Of a stretch of 64,000 nt of DNA, positions 1 to 8,464 are shown in pieces. The stretch lies in assembly GCF_009827335.1 (NCBI RefSeq), contig NZ_WTYH01000001.1, positions 682,001-746,000 of the forward strand, in the 5' to 3' direction. This DNA comes from Aurantiacibacter arachoides (GTDB taxonomy: Bacteria; Pseudomonadota; Alphaproteobacteria; Sphingomonadales; Sphingomonadaceae). The notes under the pieces are model-generated. The model made no database searches. It was not told the DNA's origin and saw only the letters and a program-made list of their open reading frames with translations. Each line of letters begins with the position of its first letter. Positions within the stretch are counted from its first letter, which is position 1. Position numbers and translations under genes: made by a program.

Positions 1-155
1 TCCTGAGCGCGCGGCGGTTGCTCCTGTTGCGGGACGGCGTTCTCCTGCGGAGCGGGCGCAGGAGTTGATCGCGGCAACGGCACGACGACCTGCGCACCTG
101 CACCGCTTGCAAGTATCAGGGGCAGTGCTGCCGACGAAAGCAGCAAACGCTTCAC
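1..155 (-). CDS. Secreted protein N-terminus, probable chaperone-usher pilus usher (partial)
   Basis: The first 51 codons of a gene that runs off the left edge of the window. It starts with GTG at 155, overlapping the TGA of the upstream chaperone gene by three bases, so the two are translationally coupled. The product begins KRLLLSSAALPLILASGAGAQ, a clear Sec signal peptide with cleavage after AGA, followed by a Pro/Gln-rich linker. In chaperone-usher loci the gene coupled after a PapD-like chaperone is usually the outer-membrane usher that assembles the fibre, so that is the likely identity. Only the signal peptide and linker are visible, so no usher domain can be confirmed. Confidence 0.6.
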   Translation of the reverse strand, partial: MKRLLLSSAALPLILASGAGAQVVVPLPRSTPAPAPQENAVPQQEQPPRAQ

Positions 156-952
156 TGAAAGAACGTCAGGCGGATTGGCTGATCGGAAAAGCCAAGGACC
201 GGCAGACGAAAGGTCCGTTCGCCCAAAGCGGGGACATAGCCGGTTCCGACTGCGCGATTAAGCTCTTCGGTCGTCACGTCGACGCGTATGGGCTGCCCCT
301 CGGTGTCAGTGCCTTCGAACCGCCAGTTGTAACCCGACATCATGGCATGGCGCCGGCCGGTGTTGGCGAGCGTGACCTCAAGACCACGCACGCTTTGCGC
401 AACTTCGGTCGAACCGGGAGGGCTTTCGGGCGTGTAGGTAACGGGGCCAACCGACATGGCGCTGACGTTGGGCGTCGCGCCAGGCGGGGCGACGACGACG
501 AGCGCGCGCATGTTGTAGACGACCTGCACCTGCGCCGCGACGTTATCAGCGTCGGCCGGCGCAAAGGCGATCGGCAGTTGATTGACGGAGACGTAGTATG
601 CCTGGGAAGCGGCAATATCAGGCGCACCCGCCCATTGAAGCCGTACAACCTGCCTTGCACCGGGGGAAAGGACGCCCTGCGGCGGGAAGACAAGGAAATC
701 CTCGTCAGCCGGTTCCTCGACGATGTTTCCATCATCATCCAGCGTCATGCGATAGATACGTGTTTCGAACGCCAGGCTGCCTTGGTTGATGTTCTGAACC
801 TCGATCCGCGCCACTGCGGCGCCGGCCTGCGATTCCATTTCAACGACCATCGGGGACACGCGCATGGCAGAAGCGGGCGTCAGACCCACAACAAGAGCCA
901 AGGCCCCCAGCGTCGCAATGCCGCGGCGCCAAAGTGTGACCAGCATCATCAT
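152..952 (-). CDS. PapD/FimC-like periplasmic pilus chaperone
   Basis: A 266-aa periplasmic chaperone of the pili-assembly family, which caps fibre subunits by donor-strand complementation. It has a signal peptide (TLGALALVVGLTPASA) and then the typical N-terminal immunoglobulin-like domain opening (MRVSPMVVEME). A conserved PPQGVLSPGARQVVRLQW segment corresponds to the G1 strand, and a second domain ends in LTFF. There are three consecutive ATGs at 952, 949 and 946. The GGGGA Shine-Dalgarno ends directly against the first, so the third ATG has the best spacing. It sits after four fibre-subunit-like genes and before the probable usher, on the same strand. Confidence 0.88.
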   Translation of the reverse strand: MMMLVTLWRRGIATLGALALVVGLTPASAMRVSPMVVEMESQAGAAVARIEVQNINQGSLAFETRIYRMTLDDDGNIVEEPADEDFLVFPPQGVLSPGARQVVRLQWAGAPDIAASQAYYVSVNQLPIAFAPADADNVAAQVQVVYNMRALVVVAPPGATPNVSAMSVGPVTYTPESPPGSTEVAQSVRGLEVTLANTGRRHAMMSGYNWRFEGTDTEGQPIRVDVTTEELNRAVGTGYVPALGERTFRLPVLGFSDQPIRLTFFQ

Positions 953-1048
953 TCCCCGTCCGTTCGTTATGATCTTAAAATTGCCACCCAGACGTGAAGA
1001 AAGGGGAAAGATCCCGCTCTCCCCTTTCTCCAGTCTGTCGTGTGTCGC

Positions 1049-1825
1049 TTAAAGAGCGCGCAGCGTCACCGTGGTGGTGCCGCTGTAGGTACCGGCCACC
1101 AGGCCGCGATCGGTGATGGCAGGTGCGTTGAAGGCGATCTCCATGGCCGAACGCCAGGCACCCTGCTGCAGCGAACCGGCATTACCGGTCGTGGGCACGG
1201 TGAAGCCCTGCTGCGTGCCGGTGGTCACGGCGTTGAGGCCCACACCGGTCCAGCTCGCGGTGACCGCGTAGGGGATGTTGGCCTGGAACTCGTCCGTGTC
1301 ATAACCACCCGGATTGGCGTTCACCATGCCGCGGATGTCGTTCTTGCTGACTTCTACGGAGTTGTTGGTGTTGCAGCCAGCGGTCAGGGTCTGGACGGTG
1401 GCAGTCGCCGGGCCGGCCATCTCGAACGCGGCATTCACGTTCTCGTTGTTGCCGGTGCGAACGCCGATGGTGCCGAAGTCGATCGTGCGCGCAGCGTTGG
1501 TGTTGCCGGCATAGAACGAGCAGTCGCGGCTGACGGTGCCGGTCAGGGTGAAGGTGTTCGCCACGGTGGGCGTAGCCGCTTCCGTGTTGTTGGCAGCGGT
1601 CGAGGTCGCCAAATAGCGCGTTCCGATATCAAGCGCGAGAAGGCCCTCGTTGATCGCAACCGTGATGGCTTCGCCGAAGTTAAGCGGCGTGTCGACGTTA
1701 CCCGTCGGCCCGACAACCGGGTTGGCATACTGAATGCGGGTCGAGGTATGGGTCTGTGCCTGAGCGCTGCCGGCAAAGGCAACAAGAGCAGTAGTGGCCA
1801 GAGCAGCCTTGAAAACGATTTTCAT
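1049..1825 (-). CDS. Spore-coat-U-like fibre subunit, paralogue 1
   Basis: A 258-aa secreted protein starting at the ATG at 1825 behind an AGAGGGGG ribosome site. The signal peptide ends at SAQAQ. A variable N-terminal region of about 60 residues is followed by a beta-rich domain with two cysteines (RDCSFYAGN and AGCNTNN, a likely disulfide), the IDFGTIGV segment, and a C-terminal GTYSGTTTVTL strand. This pattern fits spore-coat-U/fimbrial subunits exported by chaperone-usher systems. Its C-terminal 175 residues or so are almost identical to paralogue 3 (2843-3703), and the DNA is identical over 1134-1465. The family call is by pattern and was not searched. Confidence 0.75.
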   Translation of the reverse strand: MKIVFKAALATTALVAFAGSAQAQTHTSTRIQYANPVVGPTGNVDTPLNFGEAITVAINEGLLALDIGTRYLATSTAANNTEAATPTVANTFTLTGTVSRDCSFYAGNTNAARTIDFGTIGVRTGNNENVNAAFEMAGPATATVQTLTAGCNTNNSVEVSKNDIRGMVNANPGGYDTDEFQANIPYAVTASWTGVGLNAVTTGTQQGFTVPTTGNAGSLQQGAWRSAMEIAFNAPAITDRGLVAGTYSGTTTVTLRAL

Positions 1826-1916
1826 GATATTCCCCCTCTGATCGGACAGCGACCGCTGTCCCGTCTGGTTATTGAATGGGCGGTGCACATCGGCACCGCC
1901 CATCCGCGTTAGGTGA

Positions 1917-2702
1917 TTACAGCGCGCGCAGCGTGACCGTGGTGGTGCCGGTGTAGGTACCAGCGACCAGGCCGCGATCGCTGATGGCGGGCGCGTTGAA
2001 ATCGATGCGCATGGCCGAACGCCAGGCACCCTGCTGCAGCGTCGAGGCATTCGCCTGCGGCGCAACGTAGACGGCCTGCTGCGTGCCGGTGGTCACCGCG
2101 TTGAGGCCAACGCCGGTCCAGGTGGCATAGACCGCATAGGGGATGTTCGCCTGGAACTCGTCGGTGTCGTAACCGCCCGGGTTGGCATTGACCATGCCGC
2201 GGATATCGTCCTTGCTCAGCTCGACCGAGTTGTTGGTGTTGCAACCGGCGGTCAGGGTCTGAACGGTGGCAGTGGCAGCGCCGGCCATCTCGAACGCGGC
2301 ATTCACGTTCTCGTTGTTGCCGGTGCGAACGCCGATGGTGCCGAAATCGATCGTGCGCGCAGCAGCGGTGTTGCCGGCGTAGAACGAGCAGTCGCGGTTG
2401 ACGACGCCGGTCAGGGTGAAGGTGTTCGACACGGTCGGCGAGGCGGCTTCGGTGTCATCGGCGGCGGTCGAGAGCAGCGTGATGCGGGTGCCGAGAGCGA
2501 CGGTGGGATTGTTGCCCTGGGCCAGAACGGCATCGGCCTGCTGACGCTCGAGCGGGGTGGTCGCGTTGTAGGTGGTCGGCGAACCGTTGATCGGCGCGAC
2601 GCTGGCGTATTCGGCAACGTTCGTCGTCTGGTGCGTCTGGGCCTGGGCGCCGGTGGCGATAAGCGCGGCCGAAGCGGCAGCGAGATAAAGTGCAGTCTTC
2701 AT
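1917..2702 (-). CDS. Spore-coat-U-like fibre subunit, paralogue 2
   Basis: A 261-aa secreted protein. The start at 2702 is chosen because GAGGA lies just upstream; an in-frame ATG at 2717 has no ribosome site. The signal peptide ends at GAQAQ. The N-terminal region differs from the other paralogues (YASVAPINGS and so on) and the C-terminal domain keeps the RDCSFYAGN, IDFGTIGV, AGCNTNN and TTTVTL elements. It is more diverged than paralogues 1 and 3 are from each other, for example VNRDCSF and QQAVYVAPQANAS. It lies 91 bp upstream of paralogue 1 on the same strand and is probably a minor or alternative subunit of the same fibre. Confidence 0.75.
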   Translation of the reverse strand: MKTALYLAAASAALIATGAQAQTHQTTNVAEYASVAPINGSPTTYNATTPLERQQADAVLAQGNNPTVALGTRITLLSTAADDTEAASPTVSNTFTLTGVVNRDCSFYAGNTAAARTIDFGTIGVRTGNNENVNAAFEMAGAATATVQTLTAGCNTNNSVELSKDDIRGMVNANPGGYDTDEFQANIPYAVYATWTGVGLNAVTTGTQQAVYVAPQANASTLQQGAWRSAMRIDFNAPAISDRGLVAGTYTGTTTVTLRAL

Positions 2703-2842
2703 AAAAGTATTCCTCATTTGATCGGCCCGAAAAGGCCAGGAGTGTGCACCGAACATTGCAACCCCGGATGCGACGGTGCCCGCATCCTTATTCTATGCGA
2801 TTGCCCCCAGGGGTGAGCGCCGCCCGCCCCTACCGGGCAAGC

Positions 2843-3703
2843 TTAGAGAGCGCGCAGCGTTACGGTGGTGGTGCCGCTGTAGGTACCGGCAACCAGGCCG
2901 CGATCGGTGATGGCAGGCGCGTTGAAAGCGATCTCCATGGCCGAACGCCAGGCACCCTGCTGCAGCGAACCGGCATTACCGGTCGTGGGCACGGTGAAGC
3001 CCTGCTGCGTGCCGGTGGTCACGGCGTTGAGGCCCACACCGGTCCAGCTCGCGGTGACCGCGTAGGGGATGTTGGCCTGGAACTCGTCCGTGTCATAACC
3101 ACCCGGATTGGCGTTCACCATGCCGCGGATGTCGTTCTTGCTGACTTCTACGGAGTTGTTGGTGTTGCAGCCAGCGGTCAGGGTCTGGACGGTGGCAGTC
3201 GCCGGGCCGGCCATCTCGAACGCGGCATTCACGTTCTCGTTGTTGCCGGTGCGAACGCCAATGGTGCCGAAGTCGATCGTGCGTGCGGCGTTAGTGTTGC
3301 CGGCATAGAACGAGCAGTCGCGGCTGACGGTGCCGGTCAAAGTGAAGGTGTTCGCCACGGTCGGCGTAGCCGCTTCGGTGTCGTTGGCAGCCGAGCCCGA
3401 GATAGTGAACGAGGTCTGGACCTCATTGGTCGTGGTGCTCGTTGTCGTCGTCACCGGGGTGCTGACGCAGGCCGGATTGTTCGGGCAACCGTTGGTGATG
3501 AACGGCGATTGATTGTTGTTGCCCTGACCGAACGAAGGGTTCGGACGCTGCGACACGATCGTGGTCGTCGTGGTCTGAGTCGTCACCGGAATGGTGACGC
3601 TCTCGTTCACCGGATTGACGATACTATGAGTCTGGGCCTGGGCGACGCCGCCCATCGAGACGATTGCTGTGGTGGCCAAAGCGGCCCGCATGACGAACTT
3701 CAT
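2843..3703 (-). CDS. Spore-coat-U-like fibre subunit, paralogue 3 with Thr-rich insert
   Basis: A 286-aa secreted protein starting at 3703 behind AAAGGACA. The signal peptide ends at GVAQAQ. The mature N-terminus is unlike its paralogues: it is rich in Thr/Val (runs such as TTQTTTTTI and TTTTSTTT) and has an extra cysteine pair (GCPNNPACV). The C-terminal domain has the shared two-Cys beta fold and is nearly identical to paralogue 1. A constant C-terminal domain with a variable N-terminal region suggests the constant part engages the chaperone and neighbouring subunits while the variable part is exposed. That division of labour is inference. Confidence 0.75.
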   Translation of the reverse strand: MKFVMRAALATTAIVSMGGVAQAQTHSIVNPVNESVTIPVTTQTTTTTIVSQRPNPSFGQGNNNQSPFITNGCPNNPACVSTPVTTTTSTTTNEVQTSFTISGSAANDTEAATPTVANTFTLTGTVSRDCSFYAGNTNAARTIDFGTIGVRTGNNENVNAAFEMAGPATATVQTLTAGCNTNNSVEVSKNDIRGMVNANPGGYDTDEFQANIPYAVTASWTGVGLNAVTTGTQQGFTVPTTGNAGSLQQGAWRSAMEIAFNAPAITDRGLVAGTYSGTTTVTLRAL

Positions 3704-3872
3704 AACTTGATGTCCTTTACTGTCGATCGCACCCCCGTTGTGCTTCATCGACGGATTAATGATGCACCGCGTGAACATTTGCGCCTGACAACGGTGCGAG
3801 TCAGGCGGGCGGATTGGCGTCAGCGATGCGGCCATGCATCGGGGCTGCCAACGCCGAATATGAAGCGTCGAC

Positions 3873-4400
3873 CTACATTGGCGACACCGTGATGGTGATC
3901 GTTTCAACGTAATTTCCGGCCAGCAACCCAGCCTCTCCGGTTGGGGCGGCGAGTTGAATGGAAAGCGTCATCCCGTCCGTCGCGATCCCACCGTTGCTGG
4001 AAAAGGACCCCCCACCACGCAGTTCGCGGCTGTCAAAAGTGCGCGTAAGCGTACGCACCGACGGGTGCCGGACCGGCATCGAAATTCCCAATGCGTAGGG
4101 TAGGGCGCCTGAGTAGGGCCCTTGGCCCGAAGGCATCGTCGTATGGCTAAGAGCGCCCCCGGAACCCGAGATGTTCATGGTGAAGGGTACGTTGCAGTCA
4201 AAAGCGACACGTGCGTTCGCGGATAGGCCACCCCGATTGAGATCGCCGAAATCCATGTTGGGAATGCTGCCCATTGCGCAGCGCTGGCTGATCGTCCCGT
4301 CCACAGCGATCTGCACCGTGCGCGTATCAACGATTTCGTCAGCTAGGGCGGGGGATGCGTAGCACGCAGCAAAGCACAGACCGATAATCAGTCGCATCAT
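3873..4400 (-). CDS. Spore-coat-U/fimbrial-type secreted subunit
   Basis: A 175-aa protein with signal peptide (LIIGLCFAACYASPALA). Its single beta domain carries two cysteines (QRCAMGS and FDCNVP), a MDFGDL segment and a C-terminal GNYVETITITVSPM strand, which is the arrangement of spore-coat-U or minor pilin subunits. It is the first gene of the minus-strand fibre locus. ATG codons lie at 4400 and 4397, immediately after a run of nine G (on the coding strand) that is the only possible Shine-Dalgarno. Slippage in that run could change translation. It shares no strong identity with the three paralogues downstream and may be the tip or adaptor subunit. Confidence 0.7.
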   Translation of the reverse strand: MMRLIIGLCFAACYASPALADEIVDTRTVQIAVDGTISQRCAMGSIPNMDFGDLNRGGLSANARVAFDCNVPFTMNISGSGGALSHTTMPSGQGPYSGALPYALGISMPVRHPSVRTLTRTFDSRELRGGGSFSSNGGIATDGMTLSIQLAAPTGEAGLLAGNYVETITITVSPM

Positions 4401-4416
4401 CCCCCCCCCAAAAAAA
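4401..4416 (-). repeat. C9A7 homopolymer tract abutting a start codon
   Basis: Nine C followed by seven A on the plus strand, read as T7G9 directly before ATG-ATG of the first fibre-subunit gene. The G run is both the ribosome-binding sequence and the spacer. Homopolymer tracts at pilus genes are classic slippage sites for phase variation; whether this one varies cannot be seen from one sequence. Confidence 0.5.
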
Positions 4417-5060
4417 GTAGTCTAGTTTAACTTCTGATAATCGAAGCGATACGCGAATCGTTTGCGCCCTTCGATTTGGTTAACGCTTCACTAACCAAGA
4501 CAAATCCACTTGTCGAGACGGGCGGCTACTCCGTTTCATTACGGTACGCTGTGCAGTCGGAAGGCCATTTGCCAAACCGACGCCCTAACTTGTTGTCGCA
4601 ACTGGCCATTCGAGCGTCGACCGCCAGAATGATGGCTAAAGGCTTCTGTAGTTCTATCACCTTTTCGCCAGTAAATGGCCGTATCGTTTCCGTCCGTTGA
4701 TTGATTGGCGGATCTTTTCGAAAGATTGTGGAACGACAGGTTTGACAAATAGAATGCGGCCATCCGCCGCCAATTAAATGAATTTTTCAACCGGCAGGGC
4801 CGATCTCTCGCAGGGACCGATGATCAATTTGTCCTCGAAGGCGATGGATAAGTTGGCCTCTTGGCCTCAGCGATTTCAGCTAATAAAAAGCAGGCCGCTG
4901 CGACAACAAGATCGCCGCACACTCCTCTATCCTGCTTTCTGCCTAATCCGGAAACCGCGCAGCAATCGGCTGGTTTGCCCATGATCACTTCCAAGCAGCC
5001 TGGCGATAGCCGCCTCGCCATTCTGGACAGCACCTGCACGGGCGGACTAACGGGCCGCGC
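4417..5060. other. Long intergenic region without a convincing gene
   Basis: About 640 bp between the divergent fibre locus and the 5061 ORF, visibly richer in A/T than the flanks. Short ORFs exist on both strands (for example 4476-4700 plus and 4539-4790 minus), but none has a ribosome site, recognisable motif or coding-like composition. It probably holds the fibre promoter (see the 4478 site). No tRNA, terminator or mobile-element end was recognised. Confidence 0.4.
4478..4496 (-). promoter_or_regulatory. CtrA-like TTAG-N7-TTAAC site / GGTTA-TAACC inverted repeat
   Basis: Read on the minus strand the segment is GGTTAGTGAAGCGTTAACC. It matches the alphaproteobacterial CtrA box (TTAA-N7-TTAAC) with one mismatch in the first half-site, and its ends form a GGTTA/TAACC inverted repeat. 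It lies about 80 bp upstream of the first gene of the fibre locus, a plausible promoter position. CtrA control of pili is known in the class, but use of this site is inferred. Confidence 0.3.
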
Positions 5061-5267
5061 ATGAGCATCGTTGCGACAATCATGAACACCGCCACCGGGC
5101 GCCCGATCCAGACAATGGCCTTTGGCCGGATGCCGAAGCCCTGGGCCAGGTTCAACCTGGCAACCGGCGAACTGGTCACCGCCGAGCGGATCGATATCGG
5201 CAAGCCTGCGCCTGGCAAGTTCGTCGCCCCGATCGAGGTGTGGGTCACGCTGAAGTCGGAAGCGTAG
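5061..5267 (+). CDS. Small conserved-looking hypothetical protein
   Basis: A 68-aa ORF on the same strand as the Hsp70-like gene, ending 32 bp before its ATG. The product has no signal peptide or membrane segment and has a Pro/Gly-rich second half (PAPGKFVAPIEVWVTLKSEA). I do not recognise the family. No strong Shine-Dalgarno precedes the ATG, so it is only moderately supported. Its proximity to the chaperone gene suggests co-transcription. Confidence 0.4.
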   Translation: MSIVATIMNTATGRPIQTMAFGRMPKPWARFNLATGELVTAERIDIGKPAPGKFVAPIEVWVTLKSEA

Positions 5268-5299
5268 CCCGCGTGCCAGTGGACGACCCCAAGCCTGCC

Positions 5300-6601
5300 A
5301 TGCGTGCCGTCGGCATCGATTTCGGCACGACCAACTCGGTCATCGCGTCTGCCGATGGCGCCGGTGACACGGCGCTGGTCGATTTCGCCACGCCGCACGG
5401 TGCGTCCGAGGTCTTCCGCTCTGCGCTCTGTTTCTGGCAGGACGATGCGATACGCGGCGGTCTGGGGCACGAGGCGGGCCCATGGGCCATCGCCGAGTTC
5501 CTCGATTTTCCGCAAGGCAGCCGTTTCCTGCAATCGTTCAAGTCGCTGGCTGCCAACCCCCTGTTCGAAACCGCCAACCTGTTCGACAAGCGGCTGCGGT
5601 TCGAAGAGCTGGGGCAAATATTCCTGGCGCACCTGGTGGCCCATGCGGGCGGGCCGCTGTCCGACCTGCCGGACAGGATCGTGGTGGGCCGTCCGGTGCG
5701 CTACGCCGGCGCCCGGCCCGATCCGGCGCTGGCGCGCGCGCGGTACAATGCGATGTTCGCTGCCCTCGGGCGCGAAATCCACTATGTCTACGAACCGATG
5801 GGCGCAGCATACGGCTTTGCTTCGCAGCTCGATGAGCCCGCGACCTTGCTGGTGGCCGATTTCGGCGGCGGGACCACCGATTTCTCGGTTGTCCGCGCAG
5901 CCGAGCCCGGCGCGGCGCGGCGGTGCATACCCTTGGGGTCTGCCGGCATCGGCATCGCTGGGGACACGTTCGATTACCGGATCATGGACAACATCGTGCT
6001 GCCCTTGCTGGGCAAGGGCGGGACCTATCGCTCCTTCGACAAGGCGCTGGAGATTCCGGCCGGCCATTTTGCCGATTTTGGCGACTGGTCGCGCCTTGCC
6101 CTGATGCGCAACCGGCGCACGCTTGCCGAATTGTCGCGATTGCAGCGCAGCGCAACCGATCCCGCAGCGATCGCGCGCATGGTCGCAGTGATCGAGGGCG
6201 AGCTGGGCTACGCGCTTTACGAGGCGATCGGGCTGGTAAAACGCACGCTTTCAAGCGAGACCCAGGCCGAGTTCGTCTTTGAAGCACCGGGCCTCGCCAT
6301 CGAGGCGAGGGTCGAGCGCCAGCATTTCGAAAGGTGGATCGCCGCGGATCTCCAGCGCATCGACAAGACAGTCGACCTTGCGCTGGAGCAGGCCGGCCTT
6401 GCCCCAGACGACATCGACCATGTGTTCCTGACCGGCGGGTCCTCGCAGATACCGGCAGTGCGCCGGCTGTTCGCGCAGCGTTTCGGTGAAGGCCGGCTGG
6501 TGATGGGCAATGAACTAACCTCGATTGCCCACGGACTGGGATTGATGGCTGCCGGCGCCGACCTTGCCGACTGGATTATCGAGGACGAGCAGCAGAGCTA
6601 G
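5300..6601 (+). CDS. YegD-like Hsp70-family ATPase
   Basis: A 433-aa protein made only of the actin-like Hsp70 nucleotide-binding fold. It has the phosphate-1 loop near the N-terminus (GIDFGTTNS), the phosphate-2 loop DFGGGTTDFSV around residue 190 and the adenosine motif FLTGGSSQIPAVRRLF near residue 380. It lacks the substrate-binding domain of DnaK (about 640 aa) and matches the size of YegD-type proteins. The start at 5300 puts GIDFGTT in the usual position; an in-frame GTG at 5273 would add nine residues. Client and partner are unknown, and no J-protein gene is adjacent. Confidence 0.85.
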   Translation: MRAVGIDFGTTNSVIASADGAGDTALVDFATPHGASEVFRSALCFWQDDAIRGGLGHEAGPWAIAEFLDFPQGSRFLQSFKSLAANPLFETANLFDKRLRFEELGQIFLAHLVAHAGGPLSDLPDRIVVGRPVRYAGARPDPALARARYNAMFAALGREIHYVYEPMGAAYGFASQLDEPATLLVADFGGGTTDFSVVRAAEPGAARRCIPLGSAGIGIAGDTFDYRIMDNIVLPLLGKGGTYRSFDKALEIPAGHFADFGDWSRLALMRNRRTLAELSRLQRSATDPAAIARMVAVIEGELGYALYEAIGLVKRTLSSETQAEFVFEAPGLAIEARVERQHFERWIAADLQRIDKTVDLALEQAGLAPDDIDHVFLTGGSSQIPAVRRLFAQRFGEGRLVMGNELTSIAHGLGLMAAGADLADWIIEDEQQS

Positions 6602-6625
6602 GCGTCGCGCAGGGCGACACCGCCT

Positions 6626-8464
6626 TCACGACTGTTGTTTGATGCGCGCGATGTAGGCATCCACCTGCGTCTCGAGCGTATCGAGCGGCAATGCGCCCTG
6701 ACCCAGCACCGCCTCGTGAAAAGCGCGAATATCGAAGCGGGGGCCCAGCTCGGTCTCCGCACGGTCGCGCAATTCCGCGATCCTCAGCTGGCCGATCATG
6801 TAGCTGGTCGCCTGGCCGGGATTGTTGATGTAGCGATCGACTTCCTTGGCCATGTCGCGTTCGGAATTGGGAGAATTGGCGCGGAAATAGGCGATTGCCT
6901 CCTCCCGCGACCAGCGCTTGGCATGGATGCCGGTATCGAGCACCAGCCGGATTGCGCGCCACATCTGCAGCGACAGCATTCCGAAGCGCTGTTCAGGCGT
7001 GGTGTAGACGCCCATCTCGTCCGCCAGCCGCTCCGAATACAGCCCCCAGCCTTCGGTGTAGGCGCTGTATCCGCCGAAGCGCCGGAACTTGGGTATACCC
7101 TGCAGCTCCTGCGCGCGGGCGATCTGGAAGTGGTGGCCGGGCGCACCCTCGTGCGCGGCAATGGCATCGGTCTGGATGCGGTTGACCTGGTTCATGTCCG
7201 CCAGATTGACGTAGAAGATGCCGGGCCGCGTGCCATCGGGCGCGGGGCGATTGTAAAAGGCGACGGCGGCGGTGTCCTGGCGGAATGGTTCCACCGCGCG
7301 CACTTCCAGCGCGGCCTCGGGAAGACGCTCGAAATATTGCGGGGCCAGGGCCATGACACTCGCGATCAGCGCACGGGCTTCCTCCAGATAGCGCTCCCGC
7401 CCTTCGGCGGTGTTGGGGTATTTGTAGGCCGGATCGCTTCGCAGCGCGGCGAAGAATTCCTCCAGCGTGCCGGTGAAGCCGATCTCCCGCCTGACCTCTT
7501 CCATCTCGGCCCGAATGGCGGCCACCTGCTCAAGCCCGATCGTGTGGATCTGGTCGGCGGAAAGATCGGTGGTGGTGTAGGCTGCCAGGCGATTGGCGTA
7601 ATAGGCGTCGCCGTCCGGCAGGCTCCATGCGCCGTTGTTGCCATCGGCACGCGGTTCGAGCGCCTGGATCCCGGCAATCAGCGTTTCGACCCCGTTGCGG
7701 AACGGGCCGGTCAGCGCTGCGCGTGCGTCCCCCAGCAGTTCGGTCTTCTCACCATCGGGGATATCCAGCGCGTTCACCTTTGCCTGGAAATCGGCCCAGA
7801 TCGGGTTGTCCGGGCCGGAGGCGAACGGCGCCCCCGTCAGGATGCTGCGGGCGTCGGCGGTCGCCGGTGCGAACACCATGGCGGGCGGCACGATGCCGAG
7901 CGCTGCCTGCTGCTCCATTACCGCTACGGTCTCACGCATCACGCGCTCACTGTCGCGCAGCCGGGCGATATAGGCGCGTGCGTCGGCGACGGTTTCCACC
8001 CTGTGCTGGTTGATGAGGAAGACCGGGATGCTGCCGGCCGGCGTGCCGTTGGTCGAAACCGGGAAGCCATAGGCGCGGAACCGATCGTCTTCGCGGCGAC
8101 GCTCCACCTCGCGTTCGAACAGGATGTAGCTGAGCCGGGCCGAGGCACCCAATCGCGCGGGATCGAATTGCGCGCGCATCTGCGCCAGCTGGCGCTCTGC
8201 GAGCTGCATTTCCGCGTCGCCGGATTCGAGCGTGTAGTCGCCGAGCCTGTCGTAATCCTGCCGCGATCCCAGGCTCGTCAGCTGTTCCGGACTGAGGGCG
8301 CTCTGGGCATCGAACGCGGCGTCGAGAAAGGCGAGCAGACGCGCGTCTTCCTGAGCATACGTTTGGTCTGCCGGGCGGGCGTCAACCGGCCCGGCGATCA
8401 AGACCGGCTCTGCATGTGTGGCGCAGCCGGCGAGAAGAACGAAGGGTAGCAGGCGATGGATCAT
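6626..8464 (-). CDS. DUF885 family lipoprotein (putative metallopeptidase-like)
   Basis: A 612-aa protein with a lipoprotein signal (LLPFVLLAGC, lipidation at the Cys), so it is probably anchored in the outer membrane or periplasm. The body matches DUF885 proteins: long helical segments, and near residue 440 the motif AAHEGAPGHHFQIARAQE, whose His/Glu residues suggest a metal-binding catalytic centre. DUF885 members are common in sphingomonads and are thought to act as peptidases, but the substrate is unknown. It converges with the Hsp70-like gene (24-bp gap) and is divergent from ctaG. Confidence 0.85.
   Translation of the reverse strand: MIHRLLPFVLLAGCATHAEPVLIAGPVDARPADQTYAQEDARLLAFLDAAFDAQSALSPEQLTSLGSRQDYDRLGDYTLESGDAEMQLAERQLAQMRAQFDPARLGASARLSYILFEREVERRREDDRFRAYGFPVSTNGTPAGSIPVFLINQHRVETVADARAYIARLRDSERVMRETVAVMEQQAALGIVPPAMVFAPATADARSILTGAPFASGPDNPIWADFQAKVNALDIPDGEKTELLGDARAALTGPFRNGVETLIAGIQALEPRADGNNGAWSLPDGDAYYANRLAAYTTTDLSADQIHTIGLEQVAAIRAEMEEVRREIGFTGTLEEFFAALRSDPAYKYPNTAEGRERYLEEARALIASVMALAPQYFERLPEAALEVRAVEPFRQDTAAVAFYNRPAPDGTRPGIFYVNLADMNQVNRIQTDAIAAHEGAPGHHFQIARAQELQGIPKFRRFGGYSAYTEGWGLYSERLADEMGVYTTPEQRFGMLSLQMWRAIRLVLDTGIHAKRWSREEAIAYFRANSPNSERDMAKEVDRYINNPGQATSYMIGQLRIAELRDRAETELGPRFDIRAFHEAVLGQGALPLDTLETQVDAYIARIKQQS

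Noticed and set aside
1049..3703. The repeated fibre genes as a mobile element or CRISPR-like array
   Set aside because: The repeats are coding, full-length secreted proteins with their own ribosome sites and signal peptides; there are no inverted ends, transposase or spacers.
4476..4790. Short ORFs in the long intergenic region (4476-4700 plus, 4539-4790 minus)
   Set aside because: No ribosome site, coding composition or motif; they overlap each other antisense.
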